Below are positions 29,468 through 38,482 of a stretch of 64,000 nucleotides of DNA, piece after piece. Made by a program: the position numbers and the translations under genes. The stretch is from Poseidonocella sedimentorum. Its GTDB lineage: Bacteria > Pseudomonadota > Alphaproteobacteria > Rhodobacterales > Rhodobacteraceae. The notes under the pieces are model-generated. The model was not told where the DNA came from, did not search any database, and was given only the letters and a program-made list of their open reading frames with translations. The stretch's first letter is position 1, and each line of letters begins with the position of its first letter. The stretch lies in contig NZ_FOYI01000001.1 in NCBI RefSeq assembly GCF_900116005.1, positions 62,001 to 126,000 on the forward strand, in the 5' to 3' direction.

Positions 29468-29474
29468 ATGGGTG

Positions 29475-30209
29475 ATGGGTAGCTGGCCCTTGGGGTATGG
29501 GCGCCGGGTATTGGCGCAGGTGGACAGCACCAATGCCGAAGCGGCTCGGGTGGCCCCAGGGCTTGCCGGGCCGGAGTGGATTCTGGCGCGCGCCCAGAGC
29601 GCCGGGCGCGGGCGGCGCGGGCGTGCCTGGGTCATGCCGGAGGGGAATTTCGCGGCGACGCTTGTTCTGGTTTCGGGCGTTGCGCCTCAGACCATGGCGC
29701 TGCGGTCCTTCGTGGCATCGCTGGCTTTGCATGACGCGTTGGTGGCGGCCTGCGGGCGGGCCGCGGCGATCACGCTGAAGTGGCCCAACGACGTGATGCT
29801 CAACGATGGGAAGGTCGCCGGGATCTTGCTTGAGGGGCTGGGGACGCGGCTGGCGATCGGGATCGGGGTCAATCTTGCGCAGGCGCCGTCTCTGGAGGAG
29901 GTGGAGGCGGGGGCGCTTCGGCCGGTCTCGCTGGCCGAAGAAACCGGTGTGTGCCTGGAGCCGGAGGCGTTTCTGGAGCGACTTGCCGCAGCTTACGCGG
30001 CGCGGGAGGAGAGCTTTGCAGCGTATGGGTTCGGCCCGACCCGTGCGGCCTGGATCGCGCGGGCGGCGCGGCTTGGGGAGCAGATCACGGCCCGCACGGC
30101 GCGTGCTGAATACCGGGGGCGATTTGACACGGTGGACGAGCAGGGGCAACTTGTCCTATCCACACCGGAAGGCCGGGTGCGCATTGCCGCGGCGGATGTG
30201 TTCTTCTGA
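29475..30209 (+). CDS. birA: Biotin--[acetyl-CoA-carboxylase] ligase
   Basis: A 244-aa cytosolic enzyme that activates biotin to biotinyl-AMP and attaches it to the biotin carrier protein. Motifs: VDSTNAEA, AQSAGRGRRGRAWV (the GRGRxGR biotinyl-AMP loop) and LKWPNDVMLNDGKVAGILLE. The N-terminal DNA-binding domain of E. coli BirA is absent, so it is a ligase only. The start is ATG 29475 (or GTG 29472). The ribosome site seems to come from repeat copy B. It is followed by coaX, another cofactor gene. Confidence 0.93.
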   Translation: MGSWPLGYGRRVLAQVDSTNAEAARVAPGLAGPEWILARAQSAGRGRRGRAWVMPEGNFAATLVLVSGVAPQTMALRSFVASLALHDALVAACGRAAAITLKWPNDVMLNDGKVAGILLEGLGTRLAIGIGVNLAQAPSLEEVEAGALRPVSLAEETGVCLEPEAFLERLAAAYAAREESFAAYGFGPTRAAWIARAARLGEQITARTARAEYRGRFDTVDEQGQLVLSTPEGRVRIAAADVFF

Positions 30210-30221
30210 ATGGGGCGAGCC

Positions 30222-31001
30222 ATGCTTCTGGCCATTGACGTGGGCAATACCAACACGGTGTTTTCGATCTGGGACGGGGACCGGTTCATCGCGACCTGGC
30301 GCGCCTCGACCGAGCACCAGCGCACGGCCGATCAATATTACGTCTGGCTTTCTACGCTGATGAAATTTCAGAAGATCGAGGCCGATATCAGCGATGTGAT
30401 CGTCTCCTCGACCGTGCCGCGCGTGGTCTTCAACCTGCGGGTCTTCGCGGATCGCTATTTCAACACCCGGCCGCTCGTCGTCGGCAGGCCCGATTGCCTC
30501 TTGCCCGTTGACGTCCGCGTCGATCAGGGAACCGCAGTGGGGCCGGACCGGTTGGTCAACACGGTGGCCGGTTTTGACCGGCACGGCGGCGATCTTGTCG
30601 TGGTCGATTTCGGCACCGCCACGACCTTTGACGTAGTCGATGCGGATGGGGCCTATATCGGCGGGGTGATTGCCCCGGGGGTCAACCTCAGCCTTCAGGC
30701 GCTGCATGAGGCCGCCGCCGCGCTGCCGCATGTGGATGTGACCAAGCCCGATCGCGTGATCGGCACCAATACCGTCGCCTGTATGCAATCGGGCGTTTTC
30801 TGGGGCTATGTCGGCCTTGTGCGCGGGATCTGTGAGCGGATCCGCGCCGAGCACGGCCGCCCCATGCGCGTCATCGGCACCGGGGGGCTTGCGCCGCTCT
30901 TTCAGCAGGGTGAAGCGCTTTTCGATGCCTTCGAGGCGGATCTGACAATCCACGGCCTGACCGTGATCCACAAATATAACAAGGAAAACAAACCATCATG
31001 A
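30222..31001 (+). CDS. coaX: Type III pantothenate kinase
   Basis: Phosphorylates pantothenate, the first step of coenzyme A synthesis; cytosolic. A 259-aa ASKHA-fold protein with IDVGNTNTVFSIWDGD at the N-terminus, GPDRLVNTVA and VDFGTATTFDVV, all family signatures. ATG 30222 was chosen over the in-frame ATG at 30210 because it begins right at the phosphate-binding loop strand, as in homologues. The stop overlaps the RNase J ATG as ATGA. Confidence 0.95.
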   Translation: MLLAIDVGNTNTVFSIWDGDRFIATWRASTEHQRTADQYYVWLSTLMKFQKIEADISDVIVSSTVPRVVFNLRVFADRYFNTRPLVVGRPDCLLPVDVRVDQGTAVGPDRLVNTVAGFDRHGGDLVVVDFGTATTFDVVDADGAYIGGVIAPGVNLSLQALHEAAAALPHVDVTKPDRVIGTNTVACMQSGVFWGYVGLVRGICERIRAEHGRPMRVIGTGGLAPLFQQGEALFDAFEADLTIHGLTVIHKYNKENKPS

Positions 31002-32665
31002 GCAGCAAACGGCTGATCTATCTTCCGCTCGGCGGCGCCGGCGAAATCGGCATGAACGCCTATGTCTATGGCTATGGCGCGCCGGGCAAGGAACGCCTCA
31101 TCCTCGTGGACATCGGCGTGACCTTCCCCGACATGGACGGCACGCCCGGGGTCGATCTGATCCTGCCCGACATCGCCTGGCTCAAGGCGCGGCGCAACCA
31201 GTTGGAGGCGATCTTCATCACCCACGCGCATGAGGACCATATCGGCGCGCTCGGGCATCTGTGGGAAGAGCTCGGGGCGCCGGTCTATGCGCGGGCCTTT
31301 ACCGCCCATCTGGGGCGGCAGAAGCTGGCCGATCAGGGCGCGCCGGAGAAGGCGCTTCATACCGCTTCGGCCTGGCCCGAGACCGTCGAGGCGGGGCCGT
31401 TCAGCGTCGGTTTCCTGCCGATCTCGCACTCGATCCCGGAATCCTCGGCGCTGGTGATTGACAGCCCGGCGGGCCGGATTGTCCACACCGGGGACTTCAA
31501 GCTCGACGAGACACCGATCGTCGGCGAGGCGTTTGACCGCAAGCTTTGGGAAGACGTGGCGCGGCCCGGGGTCAAGGCTCTGGTCTGCGATTCCACCAAC
31601 GTGTTTTCCCCCGCACCGGGGCGCTCGGAAGCGAGCATCGGGGCCGAAATCGAGAGCCTGATCGCGCAGCAGACGGGGATGGTCGTGGCCACCACCTTTG
31701 CCTCCAACGTCGCGCGCCTCAAGACGCTGGCGCAAGCCGGGGAGCGGGCCGGGCGCTCGATCTGCCTGCTGGGCCGGGCGATGCGCAAGATGATCGAAGC
31801 GGCTGTCGCGACCGGGGTTCTGGGGGATTTCCCCAAGGTGGTGAGCGCCGAGGACGCGCTTGATATCCCGCGCGAGCAGCTCATGCTGATCGTGACCGGC
31901 AGCCAGGGCGAGCGCCGCGCCGCCTCGGCGCAGCTCGCCAATGGCAAGTATCGCGGGATCACGATGAAGGAGGGCGACAGCTTCCTGTTTTCCTCCAAGA
32001 CCATCCCCGGCAATGAGCGCGGCGTGATCCGCATCATGAACCAGTTCTCGGAGATGGGCGTCGATGTGATCGACGACAACGACGGGCTTTACCATGTTTC
32101 GGGCCATGCCAACCGGCCGGATCTCGACGCGATGCATGCCCTGGTCAAGCCGCAGATGGTCGTGCCGATGCACGGCGAGCACCGGCATTTGCGCGCGCAT
32201 GTGAAACTCGCGGAGTCCAACAAGCTTGCGGGCGTGCTCGCGGTCAACGGAACCATGGTCGATCTGGCGGGCAACGCGCCGCGCGTGGTCGATCACGTGG
32301 AGACCGGGCGGCGTTATCTCGACGGGTCGGTGCAGATCGGCGCGCTGGACGGGATCGTCCGCGACCGGATCCGGATGGCGCTCAACGGGCAGCTTATCGT
32401 GACCTTGATCATCGATGAAGAGGGCGCGCCGCTGGGTGAGCCGTGGTGCGAGCTGCGGGGGCTGGCGGAGACGGGGCGCTCGAACGCGCCGCTGGTTGAC
32501 GTGCTTGAGGAAGACCTGTCGCAATTCATCAACCGCGCGGGCGCCAAGACCCTGCGCGATGACGACAAGCTCGAGCAGGAACTCAAACGCGTCGCGCGGC
32601 AGTCGGCAATGAACGAGATCGGCAAGAAGCCCGAGGTCGTAGTTGTGATTAGCCGGCTGATGTAA
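30998..32665 (+). CDS. rnj: Ribonuclease J
   Basis: A 555-aa metallo-beta-lactamase/beta-CASP ribonuclease with both endo- and 5'-exonuclease activity in the family, acting in mRNA turnover and rRNA maturation. Zinc motif FITHAHEDHIGALGHLW, HTGDFKLDETP, the beta-CASP region VTGSQGERRAAS and GDSFLFSSKTIPGNE, and the C-terminal MHGEHRHLRAH are visible. It ends in a strong terminator hairpin. Confidence 0.96.
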   Translation: MSSKRLIYLPLGGAGEIGMNAYVYGYGAPGKERLILVDIGVTFPDMDGTPGVDLILPDIAWLKARRNQLEAIFITHAHEDHIGALGHLWEELGAPVYARAFTAHLGRQKLADQGAPEKALHTASAWPETVEAGPFSVGFLPISHSIPESSALVIDSPAGRIVHTGDFKLDETPIVGEAFDRKLWEDVARPGVKALVCDSTNVFSPAPGRSEASIGAEIESLIAQQTGMVVATTFASNVARLKTLAQAGERAGRSICLLGRAMRKMIEAAVATGVLGDFPKVVSAEDALDIPREQLMLIVTGSQGERRAASAQLANGKYRGITMKEGDSFLFSSKTIPGNERGVIRIMNQFSEMGVDVIDDNDGLYHVSGHANRPDLDAMHALVKPQMVVPMHGEHRHLRAHVKLAESNKLAGVLAVNGTMVDLAGNAPRVVDHVETGRRYLDGSVQIGALDGIVRDRIRMALNGQLIVTLIIDEEGAPLGEPWCELRGLAETGRSNAPLVDVLEEDLSQFINRAGAKTLRDDDKLEQELKRVARQSAMNEIGKKPEVVVVISRLM

Positions 32666-32669
32666 CGCA

Positions 32670-32698
32670 AACAGGCCCCGAGCGTATCGGGGCCTGTT
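32670..32698. terminator. Strong hairpin between rnj and the DEAD-box helicase gene
   Basis: A 12-bp perfect stem AACAGGCCCCGA / TCGGGGCCTGTT with loop GCGTA, 4 nt after the rnj stop. It lies between convergent genes and probably acts in both directions. Confidence 0.85.
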
Positions 32699-32741
32699 CT
32701 GGCATCAGTTGTCGGTGGCCCGCATTGGGCCGCCGGGAAAT

Positions 32742-34208
32742 TCAGGTGCGGCGTTCGTCGAAGCTCAGAGCGATGAAGCTCGGCAGATGATCGCCCATGC
32801 CCACAACGCCGGACCGGTTGTCGCGGTCCTGACGGCGGCGCGAGGATTGGGGCTTTTTCTCTGGCGCCTTTTCCGCGGGTTTCTGCTCCGCAGCTTTGGC
32901 TTCCGCCGGTTTCTGCTCCGCGGGCTCGGCCTCGGGGCTTGCGGCTGTGTCGGGTTTCTTGCCGCGGCTGCGTGTCCGGCTGCGGCTGGATTTCCTGGGG
33001 GCGTCGGCTTCGGCGGCGGGCTCTGCCTCGCGCGCGGGCTCTTCCGCGCCTTGGGCCGGAGTGATCAGGTTCTCGCCGCGCGGGATTTCCTTCTGGAGCA
33101 ACGCCTCGACGGCGTCGAAGTTCTTATCGTCGCGCGGTGTGCAGATCATGATCGCCGTGCCATCGCGCCCGGCGCGGCCGGTGCGGCCGATCCGGTGGAC
33201 ATAGTCCTCGGCATGGCTGGGGACGTCGAAGTTGATCACGTGGCTCACGTCGGGAATGTCGAGCCCACGGGCCGCCACGTCGGAGGCCACGAGGAAGCGC
33301 AAGGTCCCCTCGCGGAAGCCCTCCAGCGTCCGTGTCCGTTGGCTCTGGTCCAGATCGCCGTGGATCGGGGCCGCGTCATAGCCGTATTTCTTGAGCGATT
33401 TCGCGAGGGTATCCACTTCCGACTTGCGGTTGCAGAAGATGATCGCGTTCTTGCATTTCTCGCCTTCCGCATCGATCAGCATCCGCAGAAGCTTGCGCTT
33501 CTCGCTGGCTTCCCGGTCGCGGCGCGAGCCCTTGAACATGATCACGCGCTGTTCGATCGTCTCGGACGCGGTCGCCTGACGGGCCACCTCGATCCGGGCG
33601 GGGCCGGAGAGGAAGGTGTTGGTGATCCGCTCGATCTCCGGCGCCATGGTGGCGGAGAAGAACAGCGTCTGGCGGGTGAAGGGGGTCAGGCCGAAAATGC
33701 GCTCGATGTCGGGGATGAACCCCATGTCGAGCATCCGGTCGGCCTCGTCCACGACCATGACCTTCACATCCGACAGGATCAGCTTGCCGCGCTCGAAATG
33801 ATCGAGCAGCCGGCCGGGCGTTGCGATGAGCACATCGACGCCCTTGTCGATGATCTGCTCCTGCTCCTTGAAGGACACGCCGCCGATGAGCAGGGCCTTG
33901 GTGAGCTTGAGGTGCTTGGTGTAGGTGTCGAAGTTCTCGGCCACCTGGGCGGCGAGTTCGCGCGTCGGGCAGAGCACGAGGCTGCGCGGCATCCGCGCCC
34001 GGGCGCGGCCCCGGGCCAGAAGGGTGATCATCGGGAGCGTGAAGCTCGCGGTCTTGCCGGTCCCCGTCTGGGCGATGCCCAGAACATCACGACCCTCAAG
34101 CGCGGGCGGTATGGCGCCGGCCTGGATCGGGGTGGGGGTTTCATAGCCGGCCTCTTCGATGGCCTTCAAGACTTTGGGGTTCAGGTTCAGGTCTGTAAAC
34201 TTTGTCAT
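32742..34208 (-). CDS. DEAD-box RNA helicase (RhlE-like)
   Basis: A 488-aa ATP-dependent RNA helicase. Q motif and motif I (AQTGTGKTASF), PTRELAAQV, the DEAD box in VVDEADRMLDMGF, SAT in FFSATMAPEI, and HRIGRTGRAGRDG are all present. The C-terminus (about residues 385-470) is a Glu/Ala/Lys-rich, Arg/Ser-containing tail typical of RhlE-type proteins. A 7-bp hairpin sits 2 nt before the ATG, with a GGAAAA in its loop. It is transcribed in the same direction as prfC, 131 bp downstream of it. Confidence 0.94.
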   Translation of the reverse strand: MTKFTDLNLNPKVLKAIEEAGYETPTPIQAGAIPPALEGRDVLGIAQTGTGKTASFTLPMITLLARGRARARMPRSLVLCPTRELAAQVAENFDTYTKHLKLTKALLIGGVSFKEQEQIIDKGVDVLIATPGRLLDHFERGKLILSDVKVMVVDEADRMLDMGFIPDIERIFGLTPFTRQTLFFSATMAPEIERITNTFLSGPARIEVARQATASETIEQRVIMFKGSRRDREASEKRKLLRMLIDAEGEKCKNAIIFCNRKSEVDTLAKSLKKYGYDAAPIHGDLDQSQRTRTLEGFREGTLRFLVASDVAARGLDIPDVSHVINFDVPSHAEDYVHRIGRTGRAGRDGTAIMICTPRDDKNFDAVEALLQKEIPRGENLITPAQGAEEPAREAEPAAEADAPRKSSRSRTRSRGKKPDTAASPEAEPAEQKPAEAKAAEQKPAEKAPEKKPQSSRRRQDRDNRSGVVGMGDHLPSFIALSFDERRT

Positions 34209-34210
34209 AT

Positions 34211-34231
34211 GTGTCCGTTTTCCACGGACAC
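34211..34231 (-). promoter_or_regulatory. Hairpin at the start of the DEAD-box helicase gene
   Basis: In the mRNA sense: GTGTCCG - TGGAAAA - CGGACAC, then AT and the ATG. The only purine-rich ribosome-site-like sequence is in the loop. A structured start on an RNA helicase gene suggests autoregulation or cold response. Confidence 0.6.
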
Positions 34232-34339
34232 TTCCCGGCCCGCGCGTCTGGTCCGAGCGCCCGCATGGGCTCGGTATGAGGCCATGTATCCCAAAGGGCG
34301 TTTACGGTCAATGAAAAGCCCATCGCGCCGGGTGGCGGC

Positions 34340-35947
34340 TCAGCCCATCATCTCCTTGGTGGCCGTGAGCGTGATGCCGGGATAGTCGCGTTCGACGCGG
34401 TCGATATCCCATTGCAGCCGTGTGAGATAGACGATGTCGCCGTCGTGATCATGGCTGATGTGCTGCTTGTTGGCGTTGGTGAAGGCGTCGACGGCCTCCT
34501 TGTCGCCGCTGACCCAGCGGGCGGAGGTGAACTGCGAAGGCTCAAACCGCACCGGCAGCCCGTATTCGAGCTCGATCCGGCTGGCCAGCACCTCGAATTG
34601 CAGCGCGCCCACGACGCCCACGATGAAGCCCGAGCCAAACGCCGGTTTGAAAACCTTGGCCGCGCCCTCTTCGGCAAATTGCATCAGCGCCTTTTCGAGG
34701 TGCTTGGCCTTCATCGGATCGCCCGCGCGGCAGGTCTGGAGCAGCTCCGGCGCAAAGGAAGGGATGCCGCTCACGCGGAGCGCCTCGCCCTCGGTGAGCG
34801 TATCGCCGATGCGCAGCTGGCCGTGATTGGGGATGCCGATGATGTCGCCGGCCCAGGCCTCTTCCGCAAGCTCGCGGTCGGAGGCGAGGAAGAGGACGGG
34901 CGCCGAGACGGTGAGGGGTTTCTTACTGCGCACATGGGTGAGTTTCATGCCACGCCTGAAATGGCCCGAGGCCATGCGCAGGAAGGCGACGCGGTCCCGG
35001 TGCTTGGGGTCCATGTTCGCCTGAACCTTGAAGACAAAGCCGGAGACCTTTGTCTCTTCGGGGGAAATCTGGCGCGGCAGCGCCCGTTGCGGCTGTGGCT
35101 CGGGGCCGTAGTTGGCGATCCCGTCCATAAGTTCCTTGACGCCGAAGGAGTTGATCGCGGAGCCGAACCAGATCGGCGTCATGTGCCCTTCGAGAACCGA
35201 TTGCGGATCGAGCGCGGGCAGCAGCGCGCGCGCCATCTCGACCTCTTCGAGCAGCTTGTCGAGCAGATGCGCAGGCACGTGCTCGGCGATCTTCGGATCA
35301 TCGAGCCCCTTGATCTGAATTGTCTCGGCCACGCGGTTGCGATCCGCCCGGTCCATCAGCTCAAGCCGGTCGCGCAGCATGTCGTAGCAGCCGATGAAAT
35401 CCTGCCCCACGCCGATGGGCCAGCTTGCGGGCGTCACGTCAATCGCCAGCAGCTCCTGGATCTCGTCGATGATCTCGAAGGTGTCGCGGCTCTCGCGGTC
35501 CATCTTGTTGCAGAAGGTCAGGATCGGCAGATCACGCAGCCGGCAGACCTCGAAGAGCTTGCGCGTCTGGCTCTCGACCCCTTTCGCCCCGTCGATCACC
35601 ATGATCGCCGCATCCACCGCCGTCAGCGTCCGGTAGGTGTCCTCGGAGAAATCCGAGTGACCGGGCGTGTCGACGAGGTTGAAGCGGTAGGTGCCATAAT
35701 CGAAGGACATGGCCGAGGCGGAGACGGAAATCCCGCGGTCCTTTTCCATCTGCATGAAGTCCGACCGGGTGCGCCGCGCCTCGCCCTTGGCGCGCACCTG
35801 ACCGGCCATCTGGATCGCCCCGCCGAAGAGCAGGAACTTTTCCGTCAGCGTGGTCTTGCCCGCATCGGGGTGCGAGATGATCGCGAAGGTGCGCCGGCGG
35901 GCGATTTCGGCGGGCAGGTCAGGGCGGTTGGGAGCGGTGTCTGGCAT
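34340..35947 (-). CDS. prfC: Peptide chain release factor 3
   Basis: A 535-aa translational GTPase that recycles release factors 1 and 2 from the ribosome. G motifs: SHPDAGKTTLTEK, DTPGHSDFSEDTYR and NKMDRESRD. The start at 35947 gives MPDTAPNRPDLPAEIARRR and a length near E. coli RF3 (529 aa); the frame continues upstream but without homology-like sequence or ribosome site. Divergent from the small gene at 36080. Confidence 0.96.
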   Translation of the reverse strand: MPDTAPNRPDLPAEIARRRTFAIISHPDAGKTTLTEKFLLFGGAIQMAGQVRAKGEARRTRSDFMQMEKDRGISVSASAMSFDYGTYRFNLVDTPGHSDFSEDTYRTLTAVDAAIMVIDGAKGVESQTRKLFEVCRLRDLPILTFCNKMDRESRDTFEIIDEIQELLAIDVTPASWPIGVGQDFIGCYDMLRDRLELMDRADRNRVAETIQIKGLDDPKIAEHVPAHLLDKLLEEVEMARALLPALDPQSVLEGHMTPIWFGSAINSFGVKELMDGIANYGPEPQPQRALPRQISPEETKVSGFVFKVQANMDPKHRDRVAFLRMASGHFRRGMKLTHVRSKKPLTVSAPVLFLASDRELAEEAWAGDIIGIPNHGQLRIGDTLTEGEALRVSGIPSFAPELLQTCRAGDPMKAKHLEKALMQFAEEGAAKVFKPAFGSGFIVGVVGALQFEVLASRIELEYGLPVRFEPSQFTSARWVSGDKEAVDAFTNANKQHISHDHDGDIVYLTRLQWDIDRVERDYPGITLTATKEMMG

Positions 35948-36079
35948 GGCGGGCGTATAGGCAACGCGCGGGCTCTCCGCAAGACGGTTGGGCGTCTTTG
36001 GCCGGCCCCGGGCGCGGGGGCGATGGGTTGCCGGGCGCGCGGGCGGATCTAGCTCAAGGGGCAGAAAGGAGACCATGAG

Positions 36080-36343
36080 ATGAGCGAGACAGACCGCCCG
36101 TCGATCAAGGACGAAGAGACATATGAAGCGCTGCGCGAGGACGGGATGTCCAAGCAGAAAGCGGCGCGGATCGCCAACGCCCAGGCCAATGACGAGATGT
36201 CGCCCTCAAAGAAAGGCGGCAAGGCGCCGCCCTATGAGGAGTGGACCAAGGACGAGCTCTATGACCGGGCGCGCGAGCTCGACATCGAGGGGCGCTCCGA
36301 CATGACCAAGGACGCCTTGATCGAGGCGCTGCGCGACCGCTGA
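36080..36343 (+). CDS. Small Rho-N/SAP-like protein
   Basis: An 87-aa hydrophilic protein. The first half (DEETYEALREDGMSKQKAAR) resembles small DUF7218-type proteins; the second half (EEWTKDELYDRARELDIEGR ... ALIEALRDR) is a Rho N-terminal-like helix-extended-loop-helix fold seen in nucleic-acid-binding and toxin-associated proteins. GAGACCATGAG precedes it. Function unknown; probably a nucleic-acid-associated accessory or stress protein. Confidence 0.75.
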   Translation: MSETDRPSIKDEETYEALREDGMSKQKAARIANAQANDEMSPSKKGGKAPPYEEWTKDELYDRARELDIEGRSDMTKDALIEALRDR

Positions 36344-36444
36344 TCCGGGTTTGTATCTCGCTTGCCGCGTCAATGCCGCGGCCGCGTCTTGCGCCCGATC
36401 TCCGCTCGGGGCAGGGTGCGCGCGACAGATGAGGGGAGACGATC

Positions 36445-37224
36445 ATGGACCTTGGACTTGCGGGAAAACGCGCGCTGGTCTGCGCCAGCTCCAAAGGGCT
36501 CGGACTGGGTTGCGCCCGGGCCTTGGCGCAGGCGGGCGCGTCGCTGGTGATGAATGCCCGGGGCGAAGAGGCGCTTGCCGCCGCCGCCGCCGCGATCCGC
36601 AACGACTATGGTGTCGAGGTGACGACCGTTGCCGCCGATGTGACATCCGAAGAGGGGCGCGCGGCGGTGCTGGAGGCCGCAGGCCCGGTCGATATCCTCG
36701 TGACCAATGCGGGCGGCCCGCCGCCGGGGCTCTGGTCCGACTGGGAGCGCGATGATTTCATCGCGGCGCTCGATGCCAACATGCTTACGCCCATCGCGCT
36801 GATGAAGGCGCTTTTGCCGGGGATGATGGAGCGCGGCTGGGGCCGGGTGGTCAACATCACCTCGCAAAGCGTGAAGGCGCCGATCCCGCAGCTTGGCCTC
36901 TCCAACTCCGCGCGCGCGGGGCTGACCGGCTATGTCGCGGGCACCGCGCGGCAAGTGGCGCCCCATGGGGTCACGATCAACAACATCCTGCCCGGGATCC
37001 ACGCCACCGCCCGCGCCGATGCGCTCGATGCGGGCGCGGCACAGGCCGGTGGGATCAGCGTCGAGGAGGCGCGGGCCCAGCGGCAGGAGACGATCCCCGC
37101 CCGGCGCTACGGCACGGCCGAGGAGTTCGGCCAGGTCTGCGCGTTCCTTTGCTCGCAGCACGCGGGGTTCATCGTCGGGCAGAACGTGCTCGTCGATGGC
37201 GGCGCGGTCAACGCGACGCTCTGA
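36445..37224 (+). CDS. SDR family oxidoreductase with atypical active site
   Basis: A 259-aa Rossmann-fold protein. The cofactor loop ASSKGLGLGCA and the NAGGPPPG motif are present, as is NITSQS with the catalytic-type Ser. The usual YxxxK is replaced: the aligned stretch is GLSNSARAGLTG, with Ser for Tyr and Arg for Lys. The C-terminal IVGQNVLVDGG is typical. GGGGAG precedes the ATG. A subgroup of SDRs shares this SNxxR pattern; whether it is an active dehydrogenase is unclear. Confidence 0.88.
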   Translation: MDLGLAGKRALVCASSKGLGLGCARALAQAGASLVMNARGEEALAAAAAAIRNDYGVEVTTVAADVTSEEGRAAVLEAAGPVDILVTNAGGPPPGLWSDWERDDFIAALDANMLTPIALMKALLPGMMERGWGRVVNITSQSVKAPIPQLGLSNSARAGLTGYVAGTARQVAPHGVTINNILPGIHATARADALDAGAAQAGGISVEEARAQRQETIPARRYGTAEEFGQVCAFLCSQHAGFIVGQNVLVDGGAVNATL

Positions 37225-37227
37225 GCC

Positions 37228-38373
37228 GTGGCGCGGGGGCCCGAGGGCGGCGGCCCACAGGGGTTTTCGCTGAAGGACCAGCTCTTCAACGCGGCGACGC
37301 TCGGCGATCTGGCCGCCGAGTACGCCGCCCTGCCGGGTTTTGATCCGGCGCGGTTTCTGGCCGAGGTGCTGCCCGGGCTGGAAGGGCGCGGATTGCTGGA
37401 GCGGCTGGACTGGATCGCCGATTGCATCGAGGCCCGGCTTCCCGCCGACTTTCCCGCCATGTGCGAGGCGCTGGAGGCCGCGATGCCGCCGCCGCTCGAT
37501 CCGGCACGGCAGGACAATGACTTTGGCCGCTTCATCCATGCGGTGCCCGGGATCCTCGCCGTGCGCCACGGGCTGGACGGCCACCGGGACCGGGCGCTCG
37601 CCTTGCTTCGCCGCGCGACGAAGCGTTTCTCGATGGAGTTCTACATCCGGCCCTTCCTCAACCACTATCCCGAACATGTGCTCGCCACGCTGCGCGACTG
37701 GGCAAGGGATGAGAATTACCACGTCCGCCGCCTCGTCTCGGAAGGGACGCGGCCCAAGCTGCCATGGGCCAGAGGGCTGACCATCGATCCGCAAAGCGCG
37801 GTGCCGCTTCTCGATATCCTGCACGCCGATCAGACCCGCTACGTGACGCGCTCGGTCGCCAACCACCTCAATGATCTGAGCAAGATCGCCCCCGATCTCG
37901 TGCTGGAGCGGCTCGGGGACTGGGCGGAGGGCGGTCAGCAGGCGCCCGACGAGATGCGCTGGATGACCCGCCACGCGCTGCGCACCGCGGTGCGCCGGGG
38001 CGAGCCGGGCGCTTTGCGCCTGTTGGGGTTTGACCCCGAAATCCCTGTCGCGGCGGTGCTGTCCCTGCCGGCGCAGGCCCGGATCGGGGAGAGCCTCGCG
38101 GTCGAGGTGACGCTGACGGCCGCGCGGGATCTGCCGGTGGTCGTGGATTATCGCATCGCGTTCCATCGCCCCTCGGGCGCGTCCGGAGAGAAGGTCTTCA
38201 AGCTCAAATCCGCGCGGCTCACCGCCAACGCACCGCTGACACTTCGCAAGGTGCACAAGCTCAAGGCCGATGCCACCACCTTCACCCTCCATCCCGGGCC
38301 GCACCGGGTGGTGGTGCAGGTCAACGGGGTCGATCGCGGCGAGGGCCGGGTCGATTTGATCGATGTCGAATAG
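37228..38373 (+). CDS. DNA alkylation repair family (HEAT repeat) protein
   Basis: A 381-aa helical protein with repeated HEAT-like units (for example FSMEFYIRPFLNHYPEHVL, WARDENYHVRRLVSEGTRP, SVANHLNDLSKIAPDLVL) as in the AlkC/AlkD-related DNA alkylation repair family. The C-terminal 100 residues form a beta-rich domain (LTAARDLPVVVDYRI ...). Known members excise N3- or N7-alkylated purines; activity here is inferred. The start is GTG 37228, 3 nt after the SDR stop, with a poor ribosome site, so coupling is likely. Confidence 0.85.
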   Translation: MARGPEGGGPQGFSLKDQLFNAATLGDLAAEYAALPGFDPARFLAEVLPGLEGRGLLERLDWIADCIEARLPADFPAMCEALEAAMPPPLDPARQDNDFGRFIHAVPGILAVRHGLDGHRDRALALLRRATKRFSMEFYIRPFLNHYPEHVLATLRDWARDENYHVRRLVSEGTRPKLPWARGLTIDPQSAVPLLDILHADQTRYVTRSVANHLNDLSKIAPDLVLERLGDWAEGGQQAPDEMRWMTRHALRTAVRRGEPGALRLLGFDPEIPVAAVLSLPAQARIGESLAVEVTLTAARDLPVVVDYRIAFHRPSGASGEKVFKLKSARLTANAPLTLRKVHKLKADATTFTLHPGPHRVVVQVNGVDRGEGRVDLIDVE

Positions 38374-38482
38374 TTCGGCGCTGATCAAACCATGCCCGTC
38401 CAGACCGCTTGCGACGCCGCGCGCCCGCTGATACCCCGTTTGACCAAGCAATGTGGTCGGGTAGCGGAGTGACGCGCGCGTG

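Noticed and set aside
15886-30149. Other long minus-strand frames across the nuo operon (for example 15886-18054, 18244-20649, 23909-26305, 27882-30149)
   Set aside because: They mirror the nuo subunits, contain no known motifs and are unusually rich in Arg, His and Asp, as antisense frames of GC-rich genes are.
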